From Streptomyces sp. Ag109_O5-1 (GTDB lineage Bacteria > Actinomycetota > Actinomycetes > Streptomycetales > Streptomycetaceae): a stretch of DNA of 64,000 nucleotides. Shown here one piece after another: positions 32,395-41,590 of this stretch. Below the pieces are notes generated by a model, which was not told where the DNA came from, did no database searches, and was given only the letters and a program-made list of their open reading frames with translations. How positions within the stretch are numbered: the stretch's first letter is position 1; each line of letters starts with the position of its first letter. A program made the translations under genes and the position numbers. The DNA lies in the NCBI RefSeq assembly GCF_003814875.1, contig NZ_RKQF01000001.1, positions 6,200,001-6,264,000 of the forward strand, written 5' to 3'.

Positions 32395-34215
32395 ATGACC
32401 AACAAGGACGCACGCACGCCTGCCTTCCGCCAGGACGAAGCGCCCATTGCGGGTGAATCCTCCCAGGAGGCCGGGAAGTCCATCGGCTGGCACAAGGGAT
32501 ATGTCGAGGGCTCGCGCCCCGACCTGCGGGTGCCGGTCCGTCAGGTGCATCTCACCAACGGGCAGTCGGTCACGCTTTACGACACCTCCGGCCCGTACAC
32601 CGATCCGCTCGTCGAGACCGACGTCCGCAGGGGCCTTGCGCCGCTGCGGGAGAACTGGATCGTCGCCCGCGGTGACACCGCCGAATACGCGGGCCGGCCC
32701 GTCCGTCCAGAGGACGACGGGATCAAGCACACCTCGCCCCGTGGCGGTCTGCGCAACCTGGACGCGGTCTTCCCGGGCCGCCCTCGTCAGCCGCGCCGCA
32801 GCCGTGACGGCGAGGCGGTCACGCAACTCGCGTACGCCCGCCGGGGCGAGATCACCCCGGAGATGGAGTACGTGGCCATCCGCGAGAACGTCTCTCCCGA
32901 GGTGGTCCGTGAGGAGATCGCGGCGGGCAGGGCCGTACTGCCCGCCAACGTCAACCACCCGGAGATCGAGCCGATGATCATCGGCAAGCGGTTCCTGGTG
33001 AAGGTCAACGCCAACATCGGCAACTCGGCGGTGACCTCCTCCATCGAGGAGGAGGTCGAGAAGATGACCTGGGCGACCCGCTGGGGCGCCGACACGGTCA
33101 TGGACCTGTCCACCGGACGCAACATCCACACCACCCGCGAGTGGGTGCTGCGCAACTCCCCCGTCCCCATCGGCACGGTGCCGCTCTACCAGGCCCTGGA
33201 GAAGGTGGACGGCAGGGCCGAGGAGCTGACCTGGGAGATCTACAAGGACACGGTCGTCGAACAGGCCGAGCAGGGCGTGGACTACATGACCGTCCACGCG
33301 GGCGTGCGCCTGCCGTACGTGCCGCTCACCGCCAACCGCAAGACCGGCATCGTCTCGCGCGGCGGCTCGATCATGGCGGCCTGGTGCCTCGCGCACCACA
33401 AGGAGTCGTTCCTGTACGAGAACTTCGAGGAACTCTGCGAGATCCTCGCCGCGTACGACGTCACGTACTCCCTGGGCGACGGTCTGCGCCCCGGCTCCAT
33501 CGCGGATGCCAACGACGAAGCGCAGTTCGCGGAGCTCCGCACTCTCGGGGAACTCAACCGGATCGCCAGGCGTTTCAATGTACAGACCATGATCGAGGGC
33601 CCGGGCCATGTCCCGATGCACAAGATCAAGGAGAACATCGACCTTCAGCAGGAGATCTGCGATGAAGCTCCGTTCTATACGCTCGGCCCGCTGACCACGG
33701 ACGTCGCGCCGGCGTACGACCACATCACCTCCGGCATCGGTGCCGCGATGATCGCCTGGTGGGGCACGGCGATGCTCTGCTACGTCACGCCCAAGGAGCA
33801 CCTGGGCCTGCCCAACCGGGACGACGTCAAGACCGGCGTCATCACCTACAAGATCGCCGCTCATGCGGCCGACCTCGCCAAGGGCCACCCGGGTGCGCAG
33901 GAGTGGGACGACGCGCTGTCCGACGCCCGCTTCGAGTTCCGGTGGGAGGACCAGTTCAACCTCGCCCTGGACCCGGACACGGCCCGCGAGTTCCATGACG
34001 AGACGCTCCCCGCGGAGCCCGCCAAGACGGCCCATTTCTGTTCGATGTGCGGGCCGAAGTTCTGCTCGATGAAGATCAGCCAGAGCATCACGGAGAGGTT
34101 CGGCGGCGCGGCGGCCGAGAGGGCGTCTGCGGAGGAGGTCGCGGAGGGGATGCTGCAGAAGTCGAAGGAGTTCGCGGCGAGCGGGAACCGGGTGTATCTG
34201 CCGCTGGCGGACTGA
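32395..34215 (+). CDS. thiC: phosphomethylpyrimidine synthase
   Basis: A 606-residue radical-SAM enzyme that turns aminoimidazole ribotide into HMP phosphate for thiamine. Key blocks are TPEMEYVAIRENV, NHPEIEPMIIG, NIGNSAVTSSIEEEVEKMTWATRWGADTVMDLSTG, MIEGPGHVPMHKI and the C-terminal CSMCGPKFCSM, whose three Cys (CX2CX4C) hold the 4Fe-4S cluster. Length is normal. ATG 32395 follows AGGGAGTAGG at the end of the TPP riboswitch. It ends convergently 22 bases from a Nudix gene. No other thi gene is in the window. Confidence 0.98.
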   Translation: MTNKDARTPAFRQDEAPIAGESSQEAGKSIGWHKGYVEGSRPDLRVPVRQVHLTNGQSVTLYDTSGPYTDPLVETDVRRGLAPLRENWIVARGDTAEYAGRPVRPEDDGIKHTSPRGGLRNLDAVFPGRPRQPRRSRDGEAVTQLAYARRGEITPEMEYVAIRENVSPEVVREEIAAGRAVLPANVNHPEIEPMIIGKRFLVKVNANIGNSAVTSSIEEEVEKMTWATRWGADTVMDLSTGRNIHTTREWVLRNSPVPIGTVPLYQALEKVDGRAEELTWEIYKDTVVEQAEQGVDYMTVHAGVRLPYVPLTANRKTGIVSRGGSIMAAWCLAHHKESFLYENFEELCEILAAYDVTYSLGDGLRPGSIADANDEAQFAELRTLGELNRIARRFNVQTMIEGPGHVPMHKIKENIDLQQEICDEAPFYTLGPLTTDVAPAYDHITSGIGAAMIAWWGTAMLCYVTPKEHLGLPNRDDVKTGVITYKIAAHAADLAKGHPGAQEWDDALSDARFEFRWEDQFNLALDPDTAREFHDETLPAEPAKTAHFCSMCGPKFCSMKISQSITERFGGAAAERASAEEVAEGMLQKSKEFAASGNRVYLPLAD

Positions 34216-34237
34216 ACCGCTCCCGGCTGCCGGTCGG

Positions 34238-34675
34238 TTACCGGTCTCGCCACGTGTCGACGTGTTCCAGCAGGTAGGCGGTGAGTTCCGGCGGGTGGAG
34301 GCCGAGGGCGGTCACGGCTGTGGTGTCCAGCGGGACCCGGACCGGATCGAAGTCACCTGTGTCGGGGGCGTCGAGTTCGGGACCGCTGCGGCGCTCCGGA
34401 CGGAGGTCCAGCAGGTCGGCCAGGAAGTAGTGCTGGGTGATGGTGATCGTCTCCCCCGGGTCGGTCACGGTCAGGAACTCGGTGGCAGGGCCGATCGTGG
34501 CCCCGAGTTCCTCCATGACCTCGCGGCGCAGGGCCGTGTCGAGATCGGCGTCGTCGGGTTCGACGCTCCCGCCGACAGTCGTCCAGTACGGGAATCCGCC
34601 GGGCCATCTTCGGCGCAGGAACACCAGATGGTCGCCGTCGAGGAGGACCACACGCACTTTGTGACGGACCTTCAT
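34238..34675 (-). CDS. Nudix hydrolase
   Basis: A 145-residue protein with a complete Nudix box: GGSVEPDDADLDTALRREVMEELGA (about 35-59). It begins MKVRHKVRVVLLDGDHLVFLRRRWPGG. It resembles the Nudix protein at 24462, and the two may be distant paralogues. The substrate is unknown. It ends tail-to-tail with thiC with no clear hairpin between them. Confidence 0.85.
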   Translation of the reverse strand: MKVRHKVRVVLLDGDHLVFLRRRWPGGFPYWTTVGGSVEPDDADLDTALRREVMEELGATIGPATEFLTVTDPGETITITQHYFLADLLDLRPERRSGPELDAPDTGDFDPVRVPLDTTAVTALGLHPPELTAYLLEHVDTWRDR

Positions 34676-34757
34676 CTCCGTGACGATAGCGCGCCGGCTA
34701 CCTCACGGGACGAGGACCAGCCTGCCGGTGGTGCGCCCGGCCCCGTGGACCGGGTGT

Positions 34758-34791
34758 CCGGCTTGCGCCCCCGGATGGGGGCGCAAGCCGG
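34758..34791 (-). terminator. terminator of the membrane protein gene
   Basis: A perfect 15 bp stem (34758-34772 with 34777-34791) with loop GGAT directly abuts the stop codon at 34793-34795 on the minus strand. Confidence 0.85.
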
Positions 34792-34792
34792 G

Positions 34793-35656
34793 TTATTCCG
34801 GCTGGTGCTCCGGGCCTCCGTAGTCCGGGCTGGTGTAGTCCGGGCTGGTGAAGCTCGGGCGGGTGGCGGGCGCGGTGCCGTCGTCGGTGCTGAAGCCCGG
34901 GCGGTCGTAGCCGAGGCGTGGCATCCGGCCAGCCGGGCCCGACGGCGTCGTACGGCGCAGTCCGGCCGTGCCGGGGTCGGTGGCCAGCGCTTCTCGCAGG
35001 AAGGGCAGGATGCCGCGCTCCAGCAGGGCGTCCCGCCAGGCCTCCCGGGCCTTGGCCACCTCCCCGCCGGGCTCGCCGTAGGCTCCGGCCTCCAGCGAGG
35101 GGCTGTTGCGCAGTGCGGTGAGCAGCAGCCCCACACCTGCCAGCAGGATGGCGGCCGCGGTCACGGCACCGAACACCCAGCCGGCGGTGAGCATGGTCCG
35201 GGCGAAGGTGCGAGACGGGTCCAGCATCTTCAGGACGTAGCCGACGAGCAGGAAGATCGCCGCGGCGGTGCCGGCGAGGACGGGGGCCAGGACCGCGACG
35301 ACGGCGACAGCGCCCGCGCCGGTGGTCTCGGCTGCCCCGCCGAGGGTGGTGGCGAGCCCCAGTGCACCGCCCGTGCCCGACTCTGCCGAGCCGGACTCCT
35401 GGACGGTGGCCGGGGTGGACCGCGCCGGATTGCGCAGTTCCTCGCGGACCTTTACATAGTGCTGGTACTCGGTCGCCGCGGCCGCCGTGATCAGTGCGGT
35501 GGCGTTGAGCGCCATGGTGCGCAGCTGTTCGGTGTTCAAATGCTGGCCTATACCGGCCAGTTCTGGACGGTAAGGGGCGGAGCGCAGCGCCTCATCGAGG
35601 ATCCGCTCGTATTCCTGGCGGTCCTCACTGAGCAGGTGCTGCGGAACGCTGTTCAT
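34793..35656 (-). CDS. uncharacterised membrane protein with Pro/Ser-rich tail
   Basis: A 287-residue protein I cannot name. A helical polar head (about 1-80, with SEDRQEYERILDEALRSAPYRPEL) precedes a Thr/Ala/Gly stretch. Two long hydrophobic segments follow: AVAVVAVLAPVLAGTAAAIFLLVGYVL (about 118-145) and AGWVFGAVTAAAILLAGVGLLL (about 157-178). A soluble tail ends in the repeat TSPDYTSPDYGG. The start is ATG 35656 or ATG 35662. It might be a small sensor or structural membrane protein; there is no catalytic motif. A terminator sits right after the stop. Confidence 0.65.
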   Translation of the reverse strand: MNSVPQHLLSEDRQEYERILDEALRSAPYRPELAGIGQHLNTEQLRTMALNATALITAAAATEYQHYVKVREELRNPARSTPATVQESGSAESGTGGALGLATTLGGAAETTGAGAVAVVAVLAPVLAGTAAAIFLLVGYVLKMLDPSRTFARTMLTAGWVFGAVTAAAILLAGVGLLLTALRNSPSLEAGAYGEPGGEVAKAREAWRDALLERGILPFLREALATDPGTAGLRRTTPSGPAGRMPRLGYDRPGFSTDDGTAPATRPSFTSPDYTSPDYGGPEHQPE

Positions 35657-35843
35657 GTGCATCCCCCGATGCTCCGTAGGGCTTGGGGCTCGCACGCCGG
35701 CGAGCCGTCGGGCAGAAACGGAGGGGAGCCTGCTACGGATAAACCGATGGTAGAGCCGTTAAGGCACGCGGTGACAGGGGGTTGCCGGAAATTGGGGGTG
35801 ACCCGCGTGCGACGCCGGAGGGACAGAACAGCCTGCCGAACCC

Positions 35844-36932
35844 TCAGTTGTCCAGAGGAAGTTGCCTAACCAGCAGCTTTCCGGCCATGGTCACTCCGCC
35901 GTCCATGGCGATGGCGAGCCCGTCGGCGTAGATGTGCGGCCCCGTCACCACGGGGCCGGTGCCCTCTTCGTCGTCCTCGGAGCCGACTTCCCCCAGCAGA
36001 TAGGGAATCGGGCTGTGTCCGTGAACGATTCGGGTGCCGCCGTACGTATCGAGAAGGGAACGGACGGCGTCTGCACCCCCTTCGTCACGGAAGGAGAAGC
36101 GCTTGGTGAACTTGCGGAAGAGATCCCAGACCTCATCCGCGTCGTTACGGGTGATGGTCTCGCGGACGGTGTCGTTGACCGCCTCGATCGAGTCGCCGTA
36201 GTCGAGGTAGGCGGTGGTGTCCGAGTGCACCAGCAGATATCCGTCGACCTCCTCGACCGCGTCCAGGCGGGCCATCCACTGGAGGTGGTGGTCCTGGAGC
36301 CGGTCCATGTCGGTCTTCTGGCCGCCGTTGAGCAGCCAGGCCGCCTGGAAGGTGGCGGTGCCCGCGCCGGAGTTGACGGGGGTGTCGCCGAACCGCTTGG
36401 CGCCGAGCAGCAGCAGTTCGTGGTTGCCCATCAGCGCCTTGCAGTAGCCGCCGGCGGCGGCCGCCTCGGCCGACAGCCGCATCACCAGGTCGATGACGCC
36501 GATGCCGTCCGGACCCCGGTCGGTGAAGTCGCCGAGGAACCACAGCCGTGCGGTGCCCGCGCACCAGTGCCTGTCCGCGTCGATCAGCCCCTGCTCCCGC
36601 AGGGCGGTGATCAGCTCGTCGAAGTAGCCGTGCACGTCACCGACGACGTACAGCGGGCCGGGGCCGGCCGCGGCCTGCGCGACCGGGGCGGCGGCCGGTT
36701 CGACGGGCAGCTGGAGCGTGTCGCCGCGGTTGATGACCGGCAGGTCGCGCTGGGTGGGCGTGTACCCGTCCGGATAGCCCTCCGGGTACGCCTCGTCGAG
36801 CGGCGGGACGACGTCGCCGGGATGCGTGCTGTCGACGTACGGACCGGTCTCGTTGACGTACGCGGGCACCCGGAAGTCGCGCAACGTCGCCGTCCGCTCC
36901 GTCTCGGGTCCCTGACCGGCCCCCTGAGTCAT
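35844..36932 (-). CDS. calcineurin-like metallophosphoesterase
   Basis: A 362-residue phosphoesterase of the PPP/MPE fold. Motifs are GDVHG (about 98-102), GDFTDRG, GNHELL, a single His in LLVHSDTT and GHSPIP, which together form the dinuclear metal site. An extended N-terminal head (about 1-90) is rich in Pro, Asp and Gly. Substrates in this fold include phosphoproteins, cyclic nucleotides and diadenosine polyphosphates; the PPP-like motifs favour a protein or dinucleotide phosphatase. It has no signal peptide. The neighbours give no clue. Confidence 0.87.
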   Translation of the reverse strand: MTQGAGQGPETERTATLRDFRVPAYVNETGPYVDSTHPGDVVPPLDEAYPEGYPDGYTPTQRDLPVINRGDTLQLPVEPAAAPVAQAAAGPGPLYVVGDVHGYFDELITALREQGLIDADRHWCAGTARLWFLGDFTDRGPDGIGVIDLVMRLSAEAAAAGGYCKALMGNHELLLLGAKRFGDTPVNSGAGTATFQAAWLLNGGQKTDMDRLQDHHLQWMARLDAVEEVDGYLLVHSDTTAYLDYGDSIEAVNDTVRETITRNDADEVWDLFRKFTKRFSFRDEGGADAVRSLLDTYGGTRIVHGHSPIPYLLGEVGSEDDEEGTGPVVTGPHIYADGLAIAMDGGVTMAGKLLVRQLPLDN

Positions 36933-37187
36933 CAGACCCCTCCACCATCACGCCGCATCTGCACCGCATCGGACTGCCTGGTCGCAGCGGCCCGCGGTGT
37001 CGTGGGCCCATCATAGGAATGCCCGTCGCGCCGTGTGATGACCCAGGGGTGGTGAATCCGGGCAGGACTCCGGTTCGGCGCGGCTTTCGCCCCGGTTGGG
37101 CAGGGCTTCGTCCATCCGCCGTTCACCTGCCGGCCGCCATCCGACGACGCCCGGCGGGTGCGCCGTCCGGCTCTCGGCGTGCCCGTG

Positions 37188-38300
37188 CTACCCCTCCTCC
37201 GGTGCCCGCGGCGGGCTCACCGTCGTGCGCTGCGGCCGTCGCTGGGAGGAGGTACGCACGATCAGTTCGGTCGGTATCACCTGCTCGACGGGCTGGTCCG
37301 ACTCGACCCCTTCGATCGCGTCGATGAGCAGTTGTACGACCGCCGTGCCGATGCGGCGCGGCTTCAGGGAGAGCGTGGTGATGGGCGGCTCGGTGTTGGC
37401 GTACACGGTCGACTCGCTGCAGCAGACCAGCAGCAGGTCGTCGGGGACGCGCAGCCCGTAGCGGCGGGCGGCGGCGAGCAGATCGGTGCCGTTGGGGTCG
37501 AACAGGCCGTAGACGGCGTCGGGGCGGTCAGGGCGGGCGAGCAGCCGGTCGGCGGCGACGGCGCCCGCGCACGGGTCGTGTGCCGGGTAGGCCTCGTAGA
37601 CCGGGTCCTGGCCGACGCGTTCGCACCAGCGCAGGTAGGCGGTGGTCGACAGATGGGTGTACGTGTCCGTCGTCGTGCCCGTGAGCAGGCCGATCCGGCG
37701 GGCGCCCGCGTCGGCGAGATGGTCGAGGATGCCGAGGACGGCGGCCTCGTGGTCGTTGTCCACCCAGGCCGTGACCGGGAGCGAGCCGGCCGGGCGGCCG
37801 TCGGAGACCACCGGCAGGCCCTGCCGGACCAGCTCGCTGACGACCGGGTCCTGGTCGGAGGGGTCGATGACGACCGTGCCGTCCAGGGCCACGTTCGACC
37901 ACACGTCGTGGCGCGAGGTCGCGGGCAGGATGACCAGGGCGTAGCCGCGGGCGAGCGCGGCCGAGGTGGCGGCCCGCGCCATCTCGGCGAAGTACGCGAA
38001 CTCGGTGAAGGTGAAAGGTTCATCCCCGTACGTCGTGACGGTCAGGCCGATGAGTCCCGACTTGCCGGTACGGAGGGTGCGGGCGGCGGCCGAGGGGCGG
38101 TATCCCAGCCGGTCGGCGACCTCGCGGACGTGGCGCCTGGTGGCGTCCGGGAGCCGGCCCTTGCCGTTCAGGGCGTCGGAGACGGTCGTGATGGAGACTC
38201 CGGCGGCGGCGGCCACGTCTCTGATGCCTGCCCGGCCCGGCCGGCTGCCTCGCCGAGAGGTTTCCGCGCGGCTCACCTGGTGCTTCCCTGCTGCTGTCAT
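37188..38300 (-). CDS. LacI-family transcriptional regulator
   Basis: A 370-residue regulator. The HTH reads IRDVAAAAGVSITTVSDALNGKGRLPDATRRHVREVADRLGYRPSAAARTLRTGKS (about 26-81), and a sugar-binding-like domain follows (VAVDGTVVIDPSDQDP-type, GLLTGTTTDTYTHLSTTAYLRWCERVG, DLLLVCCSESTVY). It probably senses a carbohydrate or nucleoside. ATG 38300 is chosen; the frame runs to 38366. No transporter or sugar gene is adjacent, so its target may be remote or be the divergent aminotransferase. Confidence 0.87.
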   Translation of the reverse strand: MTAAGKHQVSRAETSRRGSRPGRAGIRDVAAAAGVSITTVSDALNGKGRLPDATRRHVREVADRLGYRPSAAARTLRTGKSGLIGLTVTTYGDEPFTFTEFAYFAEMARAATSAALARGYALVILPATSRHDVWSNVALDGTVVIDPSDQDPVVSELVRQGLPVVSDGRPAGSLPVTAWVDNDHEAAVLGILDHLADAGARRIGLLTGTTTDTYTHLSTTAYLRWCERVGQDPVYEAYPAHDPCAGAVAADRLLARPDRPDAVYGLFDPNGTDLLAAARRYGLRVPDDLLLVCCSESTVYANTEPPITTLSLKPRRIGTAVVQLLIDAIEGVESDQPVEQVIPTELIVRTSSQRRPQRTTVSPPRAPEEG

Positions 38301-38738
38301 GGCGAGCCGATAGTAGGGCTCATGCGGTGGGGTAGTGCGGACGCATATGCACGCGTTGACAGGCACGTTTCTGCAAGGTCAAAGAGGGTTAACTACCTTA
38401 GAAAGAAAGTCAGTTGAACGATCCAATGGTGAGACGTGACTTGTCGGCACGGATGGGCCTGCCAAGTGCTCGATGTTTCGAAGAGGTCTCAACTCACCTT
38501 CACGGGTGATGCGCGCCACGGCGTGAGCTACCGGCGCGTAGATATATGTAGGGCGCGCCCCCGATAAATGCGCCTTCGTATGGTGATGCCCGTGATGCCT
38601 ATGGGGCGGGTGAGGTCAGGCCGCCCGGCTTCTCACTCGCTCCGCAGCTGTACGCAGGGGGGCCGAATCCTCATAAGGTGAGCAGTATTGGATGCCGGCG
38701 GCGCGGACGGTCCGCCGGAGGTCGCGAGGAGGACTGCG
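38301..38738. other. divergent intergenic region lacI-type / aminotransferase
   Basis: A 438-base gap with no credible gene. The part from 38370 to 38430 is unusually AT-rich for the window and contains GTTAAC at 38388-38393 near a TTGACA-like element (38356-38361). A possible LacI operator cannot be defined by eye. The last 15 bases hold the ribosome site GAGGAGGAC of the aminotransferase. Confidence 0.35.
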
Positions 38739-39818
38739 GTGAGCGAGACGAGCCCCAAGCTGCGCGCCGAGCTGGAGGGTATCCCCACCTACAAGCCGGG
38801 CAAGCCCGCCGCGGCCGACGGTCCGGTCGCCTACAAGCTGTCCTCCAACGAGAACCCCTATCCCCCGCTTCCCAGCGTGATGGAGTCCGTGACCGCGGCG
38901 GCCTCGTCCTTCAACCGCTACCCGGACATGGCCTGTGCCGGTCTGATGAACGAGTTGTCGGACCGTTTCGGCGTCCCGCTCTCGCATCTGGCCACCGGCA
39001 CCGGCTCGGTCGGCGTCGCCCAGCAGCTGATCCAGGCCACCAGCGGACCCGGCGACGAGGTGATCTACGCCTGGCGGTCCTTCGAGGCGTACCCGATCAT
39101 CACGCAGATCAGCGGTGCCCGCTCGGTCCAGGTGCCGCTGACGCCCGGCGATGTGCACGACCTGGACGCGATGGCGGACGCGATCACCGACCGCACCCGC
39201 CTGATCTTCGTCTGCAACCCGAACAACCCGACCGGCACGGTCGTGAAGCGGGCCGAGCTCGAACGGTTCCTCGACCGGGTGCCGGGCGATGTGCTGGTGG
39301 TCCTCGACGAGGCCTACCGCGAGTTCATCCGCGACCCCGAGGTGCCGGACGGTGTCGAGCTCTACCGTGAGCGGCCGAACGTCTGCGTCCTGCGGACCTT
39401 CTCCAAGGCGTACGGTCTCGCCGGGCTGCGGGTCGGCTTCGCCATCGCCCATGAGCCGGTGGCGGCGGCGCTGCGCAAGACGGCGGTGCCGTTCGGCGTG
39501 AGCCAGATCGCCCAGGTCGCGGCGATCGCCTCCCTGCAGGCGGAGGACGAACTGCTCGGCCGGGTGGGCTCGCTGGTGTGCCAGCGGCAGCGTGTGGTCG
39601 AAGCGCTGCGCGCCCAGGGCTGGACGGTGCCCGAGACCCAGGCCAACTTCGTGTGGCTGCGGCTGGGGGAGCGTACGGCGGCCTTCGCGGGGCTCTGCGA
39701 GGAGCACGGTGTGGTCGTCCGGCCGTTCCCGGGCGAGGGCGTGCGGGTGACGGTCGGCGAGACCGAGGCGAACGACATCTTCCTGAAGGTGGCGGAGGCG
39801 TTCCGCAAGGAGCTCTAG
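38739..39818 (+). CDS. histidinol-phosphate/aromatic amino acid aminotransferase family
   Basis: A 359-residue fold-type I PLP aminotransferase. The blocks are YKLSSNENPYPPLPSV, ATGTGSVGVAQQLIQA, FVCNPNNPTGTVV, DEAYREFI and the PLP lysine in TFSKAYGLAGLRVG (Lys223). They match the HisC/Pat group. The housekeeping HisC normally lies in the his operon, so this copy may be the aromatic aminotransferase (Pat/HisC2) for phenylalanine and tyrosine; pheA lies 20 kb away. GTG 38739 has GAGGAGGAC upstream; the frame back to 38688 is not needed. Confidence 0.85.
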   Translation: MSETSPKLRAELEGIPTYKPGKPAAADGPVAYKLSSNENPYPPLPSVMESVTAAASSFNRYPDMACAGLMNELSDRFGVPLSHLATGTGSVGVAQQLIQATSGPGDEVIYAWRSFEAYPIITQISGARSVQVPLTPGDVHDLDAMADAITDRTRLIFVCNPNNPTGTVVKRAELERFLDRVPGDVLVVLDEAYREFIRDPEVPDGVELYRERPNVCVLRTFSKAYGLAGLRVGFAIAHEPVAAALRKTAVPFGVSQIAQVAAIASLQAEDELLGRVGSLVCQRQRVVEALRAQGWTVPETQANFVWLRLGERTAAFAGLCEEHGVVVRPFPGEGVRVTVGETEANDIFLKVAEAFRKEL

Positions 39819-39861
39819 CCCCTGGCAGGTCCACACGTACGGGGTCGCACGGCCGGTGTTC

Positions 39862-39879
39862 CGGGGCCGGTCGGCCCCG
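39862..39879 (+). terminator. short GC hairpin after the aminotransferase
   Basis: A 7 bp perfect stem (39862-39868 with 39873-39879) with a 4-base loop lies 43 bases past the stop. It is short and lacks a T tract, so this is only a candidate. Confidence 0.4.
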
Positions 39880-39965
39880 TACGGCTGTGTCCGGAGAGGG
39901 CCGAACGGCTCAAGTGCGACCCCCCTTCGTCCTTCGATAATCAGTGCGTCATAATGGCTTGTGAA

Positions 39966-39981
39966 TGTGAATGCATTCACA
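39966..39981. promoter_or_regulatory. Rex operator upstream of cydA
   Basis: TGTGAATGCATTCACA is a perfect 16-base palindrome matching the Rex consensus TGTGAACNNNTTCACA. It lies 82 bases before the cydA start. An overlapping imperfect repeat extends over 39957-39984. In Streptomyces, Rex senses NADH/NAD and represses cydABCD under aerobic conditions. Confidence 0.85.
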
Positions 39982-40063
39982 AGCGCGTCCCGTTTGGTCC
40001 GTGATGTACGTGACAAAAGGGGCACATGCCGCTGTATTACGGCGACGTAAGGAGACTGACGAC

Positions 40064-41572
40064 GTGGACCTGGCTCTGGCGCCGGAGACACTGGCGCGCT
40101 GGCAGTTCGGCATCACCACCGTCTACCACTTCCTGTTCGTCCCGCTGACGATCTCACTGGCCGCGCTCACGGCCGGTCTGCAGACCGCCTGGGTGCGCAC
40201 GGAGAAGGAGAAGTACCTCAGGGCGACCAAGTTCTGGGGCAAGCTCTTCCTGATCAACATCGCGATGGGGGTCGTCACCGGCATCGTGCAGGAGTTCCAG
40301 TTCGGCATGAACTGGTCGGACTACTCACGGTTCGTCGGTGACATCTTCGGCGCCCCGCTCGCCTTCGAGGCGCTGATCGCGTTCTTCTTCGAGTCCACCT
40401 TCATCGGGCTGTGGATCTTCGGCTGGGACAAGCTGCCCAAGAAGATCCACCTGGCCTGCATCTGGATGGTCTCCATCGGCACGATCCTGTCCGCGTACTT
40501 CATCCTCGCGGCCAACTCGTGGATGCAGCACCCCGTCGGCTACAAGATCGACAAGGCGAAGGGGCGGGCCGAACTCACTGACTTCCTGGCGGTCCTCACC
40601 CAGAACACCGCGCTGGCCCAGGCCTTCCACACGCTGTCCGCGTCCTTCTTGACCGGTGGCGCGTTCATGGTCGGCATCGCCGCCTTCCATCTGTTCCGCA
40701 AGAAGCACATCAGCGTGATGAAGACCTCGCTGCGGCTCGGTCTGGTCACCGTCGTCATCGCCGGCATGCTCACCGCGATCAGCGGTGACACCCTCGGCAA
40801 GGTCATGTTCAAGCAGCAGCCGATGAAGATGGCCGCCGCCGAGGCCCTGTGGGACGGCCAGAAGCCGGCGCCCTTCTCGATCTTCGCCTACGGCGATGTC
40901 AGCAAGGGCCACAACACCGTCGAACTGTCCGTCCCCGGCCTGCTCTCGTTCCTGGCCGACGACAGCTTCAATTCGTACGTGCCCGGCATCAACGACACCA
41001 ACAAGGCCGAGCAGCAGAAGTACGGCGCCGGCGACTACCGGCCCATCATCCCGGTCACCTTCTGGGCGTTCCGCTGGATGATCGGCTTCGGTATGGCGTC
41101 CTTCGCGATCGGCATCGTCGGACTCTGGCTGACCCGTAAGAAGTTCATGCTGCCGCAGCATCTGCGGGTCGGCGAGGACGAGGTGCCGAACCTGGTCCTC
41201 TTCAGGAACAAGGCCCTCAGCCCCAAGCTCGGCAGGCTGTACTGGCTGGTGGCGATCTGGACGCTCGGCTTCCCGCTGATCGCCAACTCCTGGGGCTGGA
41301 TCTTCACCGAGATGGGCCGCCAGCCGTGGGTCGTCTACGGCGTCCTGCAGACCCGCGACGCGGTCTCCCCCGGTGTCTCCCAGGCCGAGATCCTCATCTC
41401 GATGATCACCTTCACCGCGCTGTACGCCATCCTCGCCGTCATCGAGGTCAAGCTGCTCGTGAAGTACATCAAGGCCGGCCCGCCGGAGCTCACCGAGGAC
41501 GACCTCAACCCGCCCACGAAGATCGGCGGCGAGGCCCGTGACGCCGACAAGCCGATGGCCTTCTCGTACTAG
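40064..41572 (+). CDS. cydA: cytochrome bd oxidase subunit I
   Basis: A 502-residue membrane subunit with about nine helices. The opening ALAPETLARWQFGITTVYHFLFVPLTI contains the haem-ligand-type His22. WMQHPVGY holds a haem b558-type His, and GRQPWVVYGVLQTRDAVSP is the conserved quinol-side block. The Q-loop region is of ordinary short length. It oxidises quinol and reduces O2 with high affinity. GTG 40064 has AAGGAG 10 bases upstream; the frame to 39971 overlaps the Rex operator and is rejected. It is the first gene of cydA-cydB-cydCD. Confidence 0.97.
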   Translation: MDLALAPETLARWQFGITTVYHFLFVPLTISLAALTAGLQTAWVRTEKEKYLRATKFWGKLFLINIAMGVVTGIVQEFQFGMNWSDYSRFVGDIFGAPLAFEALIAFFFESTFIGLWIFGWDKLPKKIHLACIWMVSIGTILSAYFILAANSWMQHPVGYKIDKAKGRAELTDFLAVLTQNTALAQAFHTLSASFLTGGAFMVGIAAFHLFRKKHISVMKTSLRLGLVTVVIAGMLTAISGDTLGKVMFKQQPMKMAAAEALWDGQKPAPFSIFAYGDVSKGHNTVELSVPGLLSFLADDSFNSYVPGINDTNKAEQQKYGAGDYRPIIPVTFWAFRWMIGFGMASFAIGIVGLWLTRKKFMLPQHLRVGEDEVPNLVLFRNKALSPKLGRLYWLVAIWTLGFPLIANSWGWIFTEMGRQPWVVYGVLQTRDAVSPGVSQAEILISMITFTALYAILAVIEVKLLVKYIKAGPPELTEDDLNPPTKIGGEARDADKPMAFSY

Positions 41573-41590
41573 GCCGAGGGAGACGCAGTC

